Source: MGBC113645 sp036308445 (GTDB lineage: Bacteria; Bacillota_I; Bacilli_A; Erysipelotrichales; Coprobacillaceae). From it: a stretch of DNA of 15,576 nt. Position numbers and translations under genes: made by a program. Positions 1 to 6,559 of this stretch are shown piece after piece. The stretch lies in contig JAXJVS010000038.1 in the NCBI GenBank assembly GCA_036308445.1, forward strand, positions 1 through 15,576. Reading direction: 5' to 3'. Below the pieces are notes generated by a model that had not been told where the DNA came from, ran no database searches, and saw only the letters and a program-made list of their open reading frames with translations. Every line of letters begins with the position of its first letter. Position 1 is the stretch's first letter.

Positions 1-981
1 AAAATGAGAACTAGTATAATTATCTTCTTCTTTCAAAATATGTGGTTGAATATTTAAAACTTCTTCAACTCTTTTATAACTAGCACTTGCTTTATTAAAA
101 ATCTGAATAACACTCGCAAAGGCAAACATTGATAATAATATCTGATTCATATAATTAACCAATGCTACTACTTCACCTTGAGATAAACTACCTATATTTA
201 CTCTTATCCCACCAACATATAAAATAAGAATAATAGCTATATTCACAATTGTATTTGTAATAGGATTAAGTAGTGCAGATAATCTTCCTACATGAATTTG
301 CATATCTTTTTGTATGTGAGTCATTTCTTCAAATCTATGTTTTTCTTCATTTTGTCTAGAAAAAGCTCTTATAACTCTCATACCTGTCAAGTTTTCTCTA
401 CATATTAAAGAAACTCTATCTAATGTCTTCTGTATTTTTATATACAAAGGGGTAGATTTAGATATTACAAAATAAATACAGAATCCAAGTATTGGTGCTG
501 TAATTACAAAAATCATAGCCATTTTAACATCAATATGAAAAGCCATTACTAATGAACCTATAATCAAAAACGGTGAACGTGAAACTAAACGAATCGTCAT
601 TGCTAATGCTAATTGTAATTGTACAACATCATTACTCATTCTAGTAATTAATGAAGGCGCTCCTATTTTATCAATATCTTTCCAATCATAATTATTAATT
701 GCTTCATACATATCATTTCTAATTAATGTACCAAAACTTTGAGAAGTATAAGAAGCAAAATATTGACATACTAAAGCACAACCATAACCTACAAACGTAA
801 AGATAAACAATAAAATCCCCATCTTCCAGATGTAATTTATATCATTATAAGCAATACCCTGATCAATAATATCTGCCACAACTAATGGTACAAGAAGCTC
901 AAAAAAAGCTTCTGTCATCTTAAAAATAAAACCAATAACTGCTTGTCTACGATAGGGTTTTACATATTTATACCAAAGCAT
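1..981 (-). CDS. ABC exporter, transmembrane domain (3' part outside window)
   Basis: N-terminal 327 codons of an ABC-type multidrug/lipid/peptide exporter half-transporter. The reading frame is open from the ATG at 981 to the window edge with no stop. The protein starts MLWYKYVKPYRRQAVIGF, has several long hydrophobic segments, and carries the exporter-type sequence ENLTGMRVIRAF (coupling-helix region of type I ABC exporters), then a run ending ASASYKRVEE typical of the link to the nucleotide-binding domain. That ATPase domain (Walker A, LSGGQ, Walker B) must lie left of the window and was not seen. SD AAGAAGGG sits 7-14 bases before the start. In the family such proteins work as homo- or heterodimers in the membrane; a partner gene may lie to the left. 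The substrate cannot be read from this part. Confidence 0.88.
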   Translation of the reverse strand, partial: MLWYKYVKPYRRQAVIGFIFKMTEAFFELLVPLVVADIIDQGIAYNDINYIWKMGILLFIFTFVGYGCALVCQYFASYTSQSFGTLIRNDMYEAINNYDWKDIDKIGAPSLITRMSNDVVQLQLALAMTIRLVSRSPFLIIGSLVMAFHIDVKMAMIFVITAPILGFCIYFVISKSTPLYIKIQKTLDRVSLICRENLTGMRVIRAFSRQNEEKHRFEEMTHIQKDMQIHVGRLSALLNPITNTIVNIAIILILYVGGIRVNIGSLSQGEVVALVNYMNQILLSMFAFASVIQIFNKASASYKRVEEVLNIQPHILKEEDNYTSSHF

Positions 982-1004
982 AATTTTCCCTTCTTTCCCA
1001 AAAC

Positions 1005-1033
1005 ATTATAGTGAAAACCCAATATAAAAACAA
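1005..1033 (-). promoter_or_regulatory. Promoter of the ABC exporter gene
   Basis: Minus strand -10 TATAAT (1005-1010) and -35 TTGTTT (1028-1033) are separated by exactly 17 bases. The -10 is perfect and the -35 matches at TTG. The -35 lies inside the 3' arm and U-tract of the terminator of the upstream lipid kinase gene, so the exporter gets its own start right where the upstream transcript should end. Confidence 0.6.
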
Positions 1034-1052
1034 GACCATTAAAAGTCTTGTT
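1023..1052 (-). terminator. Rho-independent terminator of the methyltransferase/lipid kinase unit
   Basis: Arms AACAAGAC and GTCTTGTT (1029-1036 and 1045-1052), an 8-base loop, and a U-rich tail TTTATATT on the minus strand. The 5' arm overlaps the stop codon of the lipid kinase gene. Confidence 0.75.
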
Positions 1053-1896
1053 ATGCTACAATATTTATAGATTTAGGTAGTACTGTAATTTCATATTTAT
1101 CACATTTTAATTCATCACCATCTAAATTACAGCTATATTCACAATCTACATATAAATGTTTAACATCAAAATAATGAACATCTTTTCTACCAGCTAATTT
1201 ATTCATTACTAACAACAATAACAAATAGGGTATCTTCCATCTAGGAATACCATCTACGACACATAAGTTTAACATACCATCATCTATAATACCTTTAGGA
1301 GTAATCATGAATCCACCACCATAATACTTTCCATTATTAATAGTACATAAAAGCATCTTATCATCAAAATATACTTGATTTTCATCGTATATCTTAATAT
1401 GTCTATTGTTATATGTTAAAATATTTTTTATAATTCCTAAAACATAATCAGGAATAAAAGGTATACTAAAACCAACATGTACACCATTCGCAATAACACT
1501 ATCAATACCAAAACAACATGAATTAATATAATAACGATCATTCATCTTAGCACAATCAACTTTAATAGCTTCTTTAGTTAAAGATTGTTCTAATACTTTT
1601 CGAGAATCTTTCTCATTATTTAAATAACGATGAAAATCATTACCTGTACCATATGGAATAACAACTAATTCATTATCAGTATTTACCATTCCTTGAATAA
1701 CTTTATTTAATAATCCATCTCCACCTACTGAATAAACTCGATACTTTTCATTTCTAAACTGCTTAGATGCTTCCATTGCATGATTCTCATCTTGAGTAAA
1801 GATAATCTCATAATCATAATCTTTCATAACATCCTTTATAACCTCTTTAAAAGGATGATCTTTTACAGATCCATTCAAAATAAATATATGCTTCAT
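1051..1896 (-). CDS. Diacylglycerol-kinase-family lipid kinase (YegS/BmrU type)
   Basis: 281 residues, the usual length for the bacterial soluble DAGK_cat family. These enzymes use ATP to phosphorylate a lipid alcohol such as diacylglycerol, and act at the cytoplasmic face of the membrane. Seen: nucleotide-binding motif GGDGLLN at residues 58-64 (family consensus GGDGTxN, here Leu for Thr), the second conserved motif PYGTGNDF at 81-88, and a C-terminal beta-rich region including NLDGDE typical of the family. The start ATG follows SD GAGGAGT, which overlaps the end of the methyltransferase gene; only one base lies between the two genes, so they are probably co-transcribed and translationally coupled. 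A hairpin terminator follows. The lipid substrate is not predictable; diacylglycerol recycling from lipoteichoic acid synthesis (DgkB-like) is one possibility. Confidence 0.88.
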   Translation of the reverse strand: MKHIFILNGSVKDHPFKEVIKDVMKDYDYEIIFTQDENHAMEASKQFRNEKYRVYSVGGDGLLNKVIQGMVNTDNELVVIPYGTGNDFHRYLNNEKDSRKVLEQSLTKEAIKVDCAKMNDRYYINSCCFGIDSVIANGVHVGFSIPFIPDYVLGIIKNILTYNNRHIKIYDENQVYFDDKMLLCTINNGKYYGGGFMITPKGIIDDGMLNLCVVDGIPRWKIPYLLLLLVMNKLAGRKDVHYFDVKHLYVDCEYSCNLDGDELKCDKYEITVLPKSINIVA

Positions 1897-1897
1897 T

Positions 1898-2836
1898 TTA
1901 ACTCCTCACTGCGACAGTTACATATCTAACCATCTCAAAACTTTCATTTTTGCCTACTTTACATTGTTTTTCTACATTATAACCTATATTTTTTAATTCT
2001 TCATCCATTTTTATAGTAGAAACTAAAATTAGTTTTTTAGTAAATTTATAGGTTGATTTCAATAATGCTATTTGTTCATCAAAAGTAATTTTAGAATATA
2101 ATCCATAAGGAATATCTAATATACATACATCATATAATTCTTTGATCATATGCATATCCTTCTTTTCAATAATAAGTGGATCATAGTTAAAATGTGCCAG
2201 ATTCAATCTAGCCTGATAAGAAACTTCTCTAGAAATATCAAACCCCTTGATATCAATACCCATAGATAAGGCTTCTAATACAACTGTCCCAATACCACAA
2301 CATGGATCTACTACTTTAAGATTTAAATCATTACCTACACCTATATTCACTAAGCTTCTTGCTAATCTTAAAGATAAAGAAGAAGAATATGTATATGGTT
2401 TATTTTCATTTTGATTCCATTGATTATTAATATTTTGTATTCCTAGAATCCATTCTTCATTTATCTTTGTAATAATAATAGTTACTTTTGGATTTTGCAT
2501 ATTAACACTACCGTTAATTGGTAAAGCTATCTGTTTACATTTGTCTATTGATTCTTTATAAGAAACATGAGTTATTTCGTTCTTTAAATATATAACTTTA
2601 AAATCGTAGTATGTTAATTGTTTTTCTTTTAAGAATGAAACAAGATTATTAAAATCTGTATCTTTTTTTAAGATATCAATTCTTGTTCTTATAAACACAC
2701 TACGACAAAAATCGACATCTAAAGATGTGACTAAATATTTGGTTGTCATCTGACTTTTAAATAAATAATAATATTCTAATTCACATAATTCTTTTTCATA
2801 TGGTGGATAGTTAAATATGTATAAAAACTGTTTCAT
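1898..2836 (-). CDS. Putative RNA methyltransferase, UPF0020/Trm11-like
   Basis: 312 residues. The C-terminal half is a Rossmann-fold SAM-dependent methyltransferase: SAM-binding motif I VVDPCCGIGTVVLEAL at 175-190, acidic motif II around GFDIS (198-202), and the catalytic motif IV DIPYG at 241-245, a variant of the (N/D)PP(Y/F) motif of N-methyltransferases. The segment around 146-166 (KPYTYSSSLSLRLARSLVNI) resembles the strand before motif I in UPF0020 proteins. The N-terminal 140 residues would hold the RNA-binding (THUMP-like) part but are weakly conserved by eye. By family the likely substrate is guanine N2 in tRNA or rRNA; the exact target is unknown. The start ATG has SD AGAGGTC. First gene of a two-gene unit with the lipid kinase. 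Confidence 0.75.
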   Translation of the reverse strand: MKQFLYIFNYPPYEKELCELEYYYLFKSQMTTKYLVTSLDVDFCRSVFIRTRIDILKKDTDFNNLVSFLKEKQLTYYDFKVIYLKNEITHVSYKESIDKCKQIALPINGSVNMQNPKVTIIITKINEEWILGIQNINNQWNQNENKPYTYSSSLSLRLARSLVNIGVGNDLNLKVVDPCCGIGTVVLEALSMGIDIKGFDISREVSYQARLNLAHFNYDPLIIEKKDMHMIKELYDVCILDIPYGLYSKITFDEQIALLKSTYKFTKKLILVSTIKMDEELKNIGYNVEKQCKVGKNESFEMVRYVTVAVRS

Positions 2837-2857
2837 AATGACCTCTTTTCATTTTAT

Positions 2858-2886
2858 AGTATACATAATTTAAAGAATGTTGTAAA
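2858..2886 (-). promoter_or_regulatory. Promoter of the methyltransferase/lipid kinase unit
   Basis: Minus strand -35 TTTACA (2881-2886), 17-base spacer, -10 TATACT (2858-2863). Each hexamer differs from the sigma-A consensus by one base. It leaves a leader of roughly 15 bases before the ATG at 2836. Confidence 0.65.
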
Positions 2887-2888
2887 AT
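2860..2888 (+). promoter_or_regulatory. Promoter of the O-antigen ligase-like gene, nested in the opposing promoter
   Basis: Plus strand -35 TATACA (2860-2865), 17-base spacer, -10 TAAAAT (2883-2888). Its -35 overlaps the -10 of the minus-strand promoter and its -10 overlaps that promoter's -35, so polymerase can bind in only one orientation at a time. The predicted transcript start, about 2895, lies just before the SD at 2898. Confidence 0.5.
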
Positions 2889-2897
2889 AAAGACGCT

Positions 2898-2905
2898 AGG
2901 AGGTG
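2898..2905 (+). promoter_or_regulatory. Strong SD that decides an ATT start
   Basis: AGGAGGTG is an 8-base match to the 16S anti-SD. Its GGAGG core ends 7 bases before an in-frame ATT at 2911. No ATG, GTG or TTG in the correct frame lies at a usable distance; the first in-frame ATG (3001) has no SD. Confidence 0.7.
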
Positions 2906-2910
2906 TTACT

Positions 2911-4113
2911 ATTTTTGGAATAGATTATCTTAAAGCAAACTTTTCGCATGAGCAAAGATATATTGTTGTTGCGGTATTATCGCTGTTTTTACCTTTTTAT
3001 ATGTGTGCAGCAGTTATCATCTTTCTTACGATACGTTTGGCTATGAAAGGAGAAATACAGCAAGCATATAAAGAAACCGAAAATAGTAAGTATATACTTA
3101 TATTTACTGCTTTATCATTTGTTATATCTTGCCTGTATCAAAATTGGTTAGGAGCTATTTGTAGTATTGGATTGTCAGTCTTCTTATCATTTATTTTGTA
3201 TTATCGTAAGCATATTGATAAAAACTTATTTGAATTTATAACTGATTTAATTGTTGTTTTAAGTTTCTTTGCAGCAATTTATGGTTTTATTGAATATATT
3301 GGTATCTTAGATAGAATGGGCATAGAAGAATTTGAAATCATCTTCTTTAATAAACCTAAAGATCGAATTAATTCTTTCTATTTTAATGCTAATTATTATG
3401 CAATGATGATTGAATTCTTTGTCCTTATTGCCTTTTATAAATTATTACAAGTTAAAAATATCTGGAAAAACTTTCAACACATTATGAAGTTACTTACTAT
3501 TATAGCATTAAATCTATTAGCATTAGTATTAACTGCCTGTAGAACTGCTTGGCCAGCATTAGCTGCTGGTATACTCGTTGTTTTAATCTTAGATAAGAGA
3601 TATAAAACCTGTGGTCTTCTATTTATTGGCTTTATATGTGTTTTGATATATTTTATGATGAATCCAAGTCAATTTCCAAGAGTAGATAATATCGTAAGTT
3701 ATTTTTTTACTCGTACTGATATTTGGGAAGTTGCGATTCAAAACATTAAAACCCATCCTTTATTTGGAGAAGGACCAATGACATATATGCATATCTACGA
3801 AAAATATAATGGTCATCCAACTCAACATGCACATAGTATTTATTTAGATCCAATTCTATGTTTTGGTATTGTAGGACTAACAACTATAGTTCCTTATGTA
3901 TATTCAAATATTAAAAAACTATATAAATTATGGAAATCGAGATTAAATAAGACATTTGTAGCTTTAGTTGTTTCTTTTACTGTTATGATATTAGTACATG
4001 GTATGATGGATTATACTATTTTCTTTATACAGACTGGATTTTTATATTTATTAATTGCTAGTTCATTTGATGTTTATAAACAAGAATTGAATAATGAAAT
4101 ATTGAGAAGCTAA
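2911..4113 (+). CDS. O-antigen ligase/polymerase-like membrane protein (WaaL/Wzy family)
   Basis: A polytopic membrane protein of about 400 residues with some ten hydrophobic helices. Near the C-terminus is the pattern GEGPMTYMHIYEKYNG followed by HAHSIYLDPILCFGIVGL, which matches the conserved periplasmic loop and next helix of the O-antigen ligase family (PF04932), with the His residues expected there. Family members join or polymerise lipid-linked glycans on the outer face of the membrane; in a Gram-positive this suggests a capsule or wall polysaccharide, but no glycosyltransferase genes lie nearby. Start: ATG 3001 would cut the first membrane helix (YIVVAVLSLFLPFYMCAAVI) in half and has no SD. 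The frame is open upstream and a perfect SD at 2898-2905 points to ATT at 2911, giving an N-terminus MFGIDYLKANFSHEQR. ATT starts are rare; alternatively the ATG has been lost by mutation. It ends in its own terminator. Confidence 0.75.
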   Translation: MFGIDYLKANFSHEQRYIVVAVLSLFLPFYMCAAVIIFLTIRLAMKGEIQQAYKETENSKYILIFTALSFVISCLYQNWLGAICSIGLSVFLSFILYYRKHIDKNLFEFITDLIVVLSFFAAIYGFIEYIGILDRMGIEEFEIIFFNKPKDRINSFYFNANYYAMMIEFFVLIAFYKLLQVKNIWKNFQHIMKLLTIIALNLLALVLTACRTAWPALAAGILVVLILDKRYKTCGLLFIGFICVLIYFMMNPSQFPRVDNIVSYFFTRTDIWEVAIQNIKTHPLFGEGPMTYMHIYEKYNGHPTQHAHSIYLDPILCFGIVGLTTIVPYVYSNIKKLYKLWKSRLNKTFVALVVSFTVMILVHGMMDYTIFFIQTGFLYLLIASSFDVYKQELNNEILRS

Positions 4114-4129
4114 ATGCTTCTCTTTTTAT
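4104..4129 (+). terminator. Terminator of the O-antigen ligase-like gene
   Basis: GAGAAGC (4104-4110), loop TAAAT, GCTTCTC (4116-4122), then TTTTT. The stop codon TAA lies in the loop. Confidence 0.8.
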
Positions 4130-4158
4130 ATAAAAACATGGGAAATAATCCCATGTTT
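4128..4158 (-). terminator. Terminator of the MarR-like gene
   Basis: Perfect 10-bp stem AAACATGGGA / TCCCATGTTT (4134-4143 and 4149-4158) with a 5-base loop; on the minus strand the arm runs into a TTTTTATATA tail. It overlaps the stop codon of the MarR-like gene and sits back-to-back with the plus-strand terminator. Confidence 0.75.
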
Positions 4159-4549
4159 ATTCTTCATAATAATCAATCAGTATATTCAATGAATCAAGTA
4201 TTTGATCATATTCATCATTGTTCATTTTTTCTGAGAAATCATTATCAAGTTTTTTTATATCCTTCTTAATCGTTTTTAAACATTTTAAAGCATATTCTGA
4301 TAATTTCACGATATCACCTTCAAAAGTAATATATTTTTTCTTTTCTAGCTCTTCTAATATTAATTTTACTATTTCTTCTTTATACTTCATTTTTTCAGCT
4401 AAATCTTTTATAGAGATATCTTCATTAAGATAGATAATACCTATAATACCATATTCTACTTCACTAATATCATAATTCTTTAATACTTGAAATATCAATT
4501 CTTTTCTTAAATTATATAAATAAGTTATTCTTTTATTTAATTGATTCAT
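4157..4549 (-). CDS. MarR-like winged-helix transcriptional regulator
   Basis: 130 residues, normal for the MarR family. Seen: an N-terminal helix, then a winged helix-turn-helix with the pattern DISIKDLAEKMKYKEEIVKL (helices 3-4) and LEELEKKKYITFEGDIVKLSE (recognition region and wing), and a C-terminal helix for dimerisation. It is very Lys/Glu-rich, with no obvious ligand motif. Start: an ATG at 4567 is in frame, but the ATG at 4549 (MNQLNKRITYL) is preceded by GGAGGA at ideal spacing, so the shorter form is preferred. Its nearest gene target candidate is the divergent small membrane protein, whose promoter has a palindrome of MarR-site size. The assignment rests on fold pattern only; some PadR-like or other wHTH families look similar. 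Confidence 0.7.
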   Translation of the reverse strand: MNQLNKRITYLYNLRKELIFQVLKNYDISEVEYGIIGIIYLNEDISIKDLAEKMKYKEEIVKLILEELEKKKYITFEGDIVKLSEYALKCLKTIKKDIKKLDNDFSEKMNNDEYDQILDSLNILIDYYEE

Positions 4550-4764
4550 TTTTTCCTCCATTTCCATCCGCCTTAGTCGCGTGGCACAAACAAGTGATCA
4601 AAACTTTAATTTACTATTAATCTAAACAATTTTAGAATATGACTATGTGATTTGTTTTTATCATAAGCAATACCCACAATTTCTTTGTATTGTTCGATTA
4701 ATAACAAATTTTATTTTCACACTTATCACCTATATATATTTTATAAATCTCTCATGAACTATTT

Positions 4765-4779
4765 GTGAATTGAATTCAC
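4765..4779. promoter_or_regulatory. Operator-like palindrome GTGAATT-g-AATTCAC
   Basis: A perfect 7-bp inverted repeat around a single central base, directly abutting the -35 (4780-4785) of the small membrane protein gene. The size and symmetry fit a MarR dimer site; a divergent MarR-like gene begins about 215 bases away. Binding is inferred. Confidence 0.45.
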
Positions 4780-4808
4780 TTGATGTTAATATAAATATTT
4801 TATATAAT
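4780..4808 (+). promoter_or_regulatory. Promoter of the small membrane protein gene
   Basis: -35 TTGATG (4780-4785), 17-base spacer, -10 TATAAT (4803-4808). The predicted start, about 4815, is immediately before the SD TGAGGTGA, giving a very short leader. Confidence 0.6.
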
Positions 4809-4826
4809 TAAGTTTATGAGGTGAAG

Positions 4827-5132
4827 ATGATGAAAAGGGTTAAATATTTTACATTGTTATTTAATATGATTTTTAGTATTTTTATGTTATTGATGTTTTT
4901 TAATACTCATTTTTCTTTACCTATTTATCATTTTATTATGATTATTGCATTAATAATTATAGCTATTCATAGTTCTTTCTTTATTTATATGAAGAGAAGA
5001 AATAAAAGTACTATTTTTCATTTTAATGGTATTATCAGTGGAATCATATTATTTTTAAATCCTGTTTTAGGAAGTTTAGTGTCTTCTATTAGTTTAATTC
5101 TTTTTTCTATTATCATGTGTTTTAAACTTTAG
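4827..5132 (+). CDS. Small integral membrane protein of unknown function
   Basis: 101 residues, not recognised as a known family. Visible: a short basic N-terminus (MMKRVKY), a first membrane helix at about 8-25, a second at about 33-54, a basic loop KRRNK at 57-60, and one long or two short hydrophobic helices at 66-99. No charged catalytic motif, no signal-peptidase site. Start: SD GAGG (4818-4821) fits ATG at 4827 (5-base spacing) or 4830 (8-base spacing); the GTG at 4821 is part of the SD. It has its own good promoter and a palindrome upstream. Its 3' end overlaps the 3' end of the convergent MocR gene by 11 bases. Divergent from a MarR-like regulator, which suggests a regulator-target pair, but no function is inferred. 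Confidence 0.65.
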   Translation: MMKRVKYFTLLFNMIFSIFMLLMFFNTHFSLPIYHFIMIIALIIIAIHSSFFIYMKRRNKSTIFHFNGIISGIILFLNPVLGSLVSSISLILFSIIMCFKL

Positions 5133-6444
5133 ATTCTTCTAAAATGGTTTTTATTTCAATAATCGCATCTTCTATTTTATCAACGGGTAATGAAGCAAAG
5201 GATAGTTTTAATTGATGATTTTGAATATAATTGATTGCAATGTTTAATTCATTGCTTTTTTTTATAATTTTATCTTCATCTATACCTTCTAAATCAATAA
5301 TATAGGATAAATATGCCTCATCTAAAAAATAAGAATATTTCAAATGTTTATTAATAGCTTTTTTCATAATCTTATTTTTTTCTTTATATTCTTTTTTTAA
5401 TTTTCTTAAATGTTTTTCTAAATATCCATCAACGATATATCTACTTAAAGCCAGTTGTTCTAATTTAGATGCAGTAGGACCATATTGTTGTTTATATGAT
5501 AGATACTTTTGATAGTATTCTTCATTTAAAACCATATAACTAATTCTTAAAGAAGGCAACAATAATCTAGAAAATGATCCACAATATACAACATTATCTT
5601 TCAAAGAAAAGCTTTGTAAAGCATGATGGCCCTTAGAAGCATAAGACAATTCACCATTATAATCATCTTCAATTATACAAATATTATTTATACTACAATG
5701 TTTTAATATTTCATCTCTCAACTGATTAGAAATGGGTTTCTTCTTTTTTCCACTACTTGCTGTATTTAAACATAAGATATTTATTTGTTTTGATCTTAGA
5801 CTATCAATATTTATCCCTTCATCATCACTATCAATGAATTCAATCTTATATCCATACGATTCAAAAACTCTTGATGCTTGACTCTCTCCAATATTCTCCA
5901 TTCCAATAACAGTATTTCTATCAAATAATCCACATAACACAAATAATAAAGCCTGATAGTTTGAAGCCACCAAAATACGATCTGGATGCCCTAAAACCCC
6001 TCTTATCTTATAAGCATATCTTGATAAGGCTTCTCTTAAAACATATTCTCCTTGACTATCACCATAAGTTGACATATTGTTCATATCATCTAATACATCC
6101 TTTATATATCTTTTCCATGTATTAACTTCAAAACTATCAAATGAAACAGTTTGAGAACGAAAGTCATATTTATAGTTCACTTTTTTAACTTCTTTAGAAT
6201 ATTGATCTAACTGTTTATGTAGATGAATTCTTTCTTTTTCAATACTCACAAAATATCCTACTGCTGGAACACTAGTAATATAGCCTTCTTCCATCAATTT
6301 ATTATAAGCATGTTCTACTGTAGTCTGACTTGCTTTAAAGATTTCACAGCTTTCTCTAATACTTGGAAGTACTTCTTTTGTTTTTAAATACCCTTCCATA
6401 ATGTCATTACGATACTTACTATAAATTTTTTCATATTTTTTCAT
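5122..6444 (-). CDS. MocR/GntR-family regulator with aminotransferase-like domain lacking the PLP lysine
   Basis: 440 residues, typical MocR length. Residues 1-68 are a GntR-type winged helix (LPSIRESCEIFKASQTTVEH, then MEEGYITSVPAVGYFVS). Residues about 90-440 are a fold-type I aminotransferase domain. The Asp-containing motif IIEDDYNGELSY (258-268) is present. The usual (T/S)FSK-x-LxPSLRxxY motif reads SFSRLLLPSLRISY at 290-303: the Schiff-base Lys is Arg293 (codon AGA, one base from AAA). The TPxHQxPxG motif of the family is also absent, replaced by NTASSGKKKKPIS (227-239). Covalent PLP binding is therefore doubtful; the protein may bind PLP non-covalently, bind another ligand, or be a ligand-blind regulator. 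Start: ATG 6444 has SD GGTGAT; an in-frame ATG at 6456 does not. Divergent from an ECF S-component gene, the likely target. Confidence 0.85.
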   Translation of the reverse strand: MKKYEKIYSKYRNDIMEGYLKTKEVLPSIRESCEIFKASQTTVEHAYNKLMEEGYITSVPAVGYFVSIEKERIHLHKQLDQYSKEVKKVNYKYDFRSQTVSFDSFEVNTWKRYIKDVLDDMNNMSTYGDSQGEYVLREALSRYAYKIRGVLGHPDRILVASNYQALLFVLCGLFDRNTVIGMENIGESQASRVFESYGYKIEFIDSDDEGINIDSLRSKQINILCLNTASSGKKKKPISNQLRDEILKHCSINNICIIEDDYNGELSYASKGHHALQSFSLKDNVVYCGSFSRLLLPSLRISYMVLNEEYYQKYLSYKQQYGPTASKLEQLALSRYIVDGYLEKHLRKLKKEYKEKNKIMKKAINKHLKYSYFLDEAYLSYIIDLEGIDEDKIIKKSNELNIAINYIQNHQLKLSFASLPVDKIEDAIIEIKTILEESKV

Positions 6445-6447
6445 ATA
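6425..6447. repeat. Direct repeat, copy 1 (over the MocR start codon)
   Basis: ATTTTT-T-CATATTTTTTCATATA; the second copy at 6492-6514 differs at one base (T to G at 6498). It spans codons 1-7 of the MocR gene. Low complexity limits the weight of the match. Confidence 0.5.
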
Positions 6448-6491
6448 TATCACCATCTATATAATAACACACTGTCCCTTAAAAAAATATT

Positions 6492-6514
6492 ATTTTTGCA
6501 TATTTTTTCATATA
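6492..6514. repeat. Direct repeat, copy 2 (in the MocR/ECF intergenic region)
   Basis: 22 of 23 bases identical to 6425-6447 and in the same orientation, 67 bases apart (about six helical turns). MocR regulators commonly bind direct repeats, so this pair is a candidate operator for autoregulation and control of the ECF gene. Confidence 0.45.
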
Positions 6515-6522
6515 CAGATAGA

Positions 6523-6531
6523 TGATAGTAT
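6523..6531 (+). promoter_or_regulatory. Possible extended -10 for the ECF S-component gene
   Basis: TGA-TAGTAT resembles an extended -10 element; a weak -35-like TTTTCA lies at 6505-6510, inside direct repeat copy 2, at a short 15-base spacing. A bound MocR dimer here could contact polymerase. Weak evidence. Confidence 0.3.
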
Positions 6532-6559
6532 GGTTATATCATAAAAAGGGGGTAAAATT

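Noticed and set aside
4218..4433. 71-codon plus-strand frame antisense to the MarR-like gene
   Set aside because: Phe/Ser-rich shadow of a Lys/Glu-rich coding strand, without an SD.
4568..4590. GC-rich patch (CCGCCTTAGTCGCGTGGC) just upstream of the MarR-like start
   Set aside because: It stands out in composition, but forms no convincing hairpin and matches no site I know; not enough to call.
6457..6559. Riboswitch ahead of the ECF S-component gene
   Set aside because: The intergenic region is only about 115 bases and AT-simple, with no conserved riboswitch core or terminator-like hairpin; regulation by the divergent MocR protein fits better.
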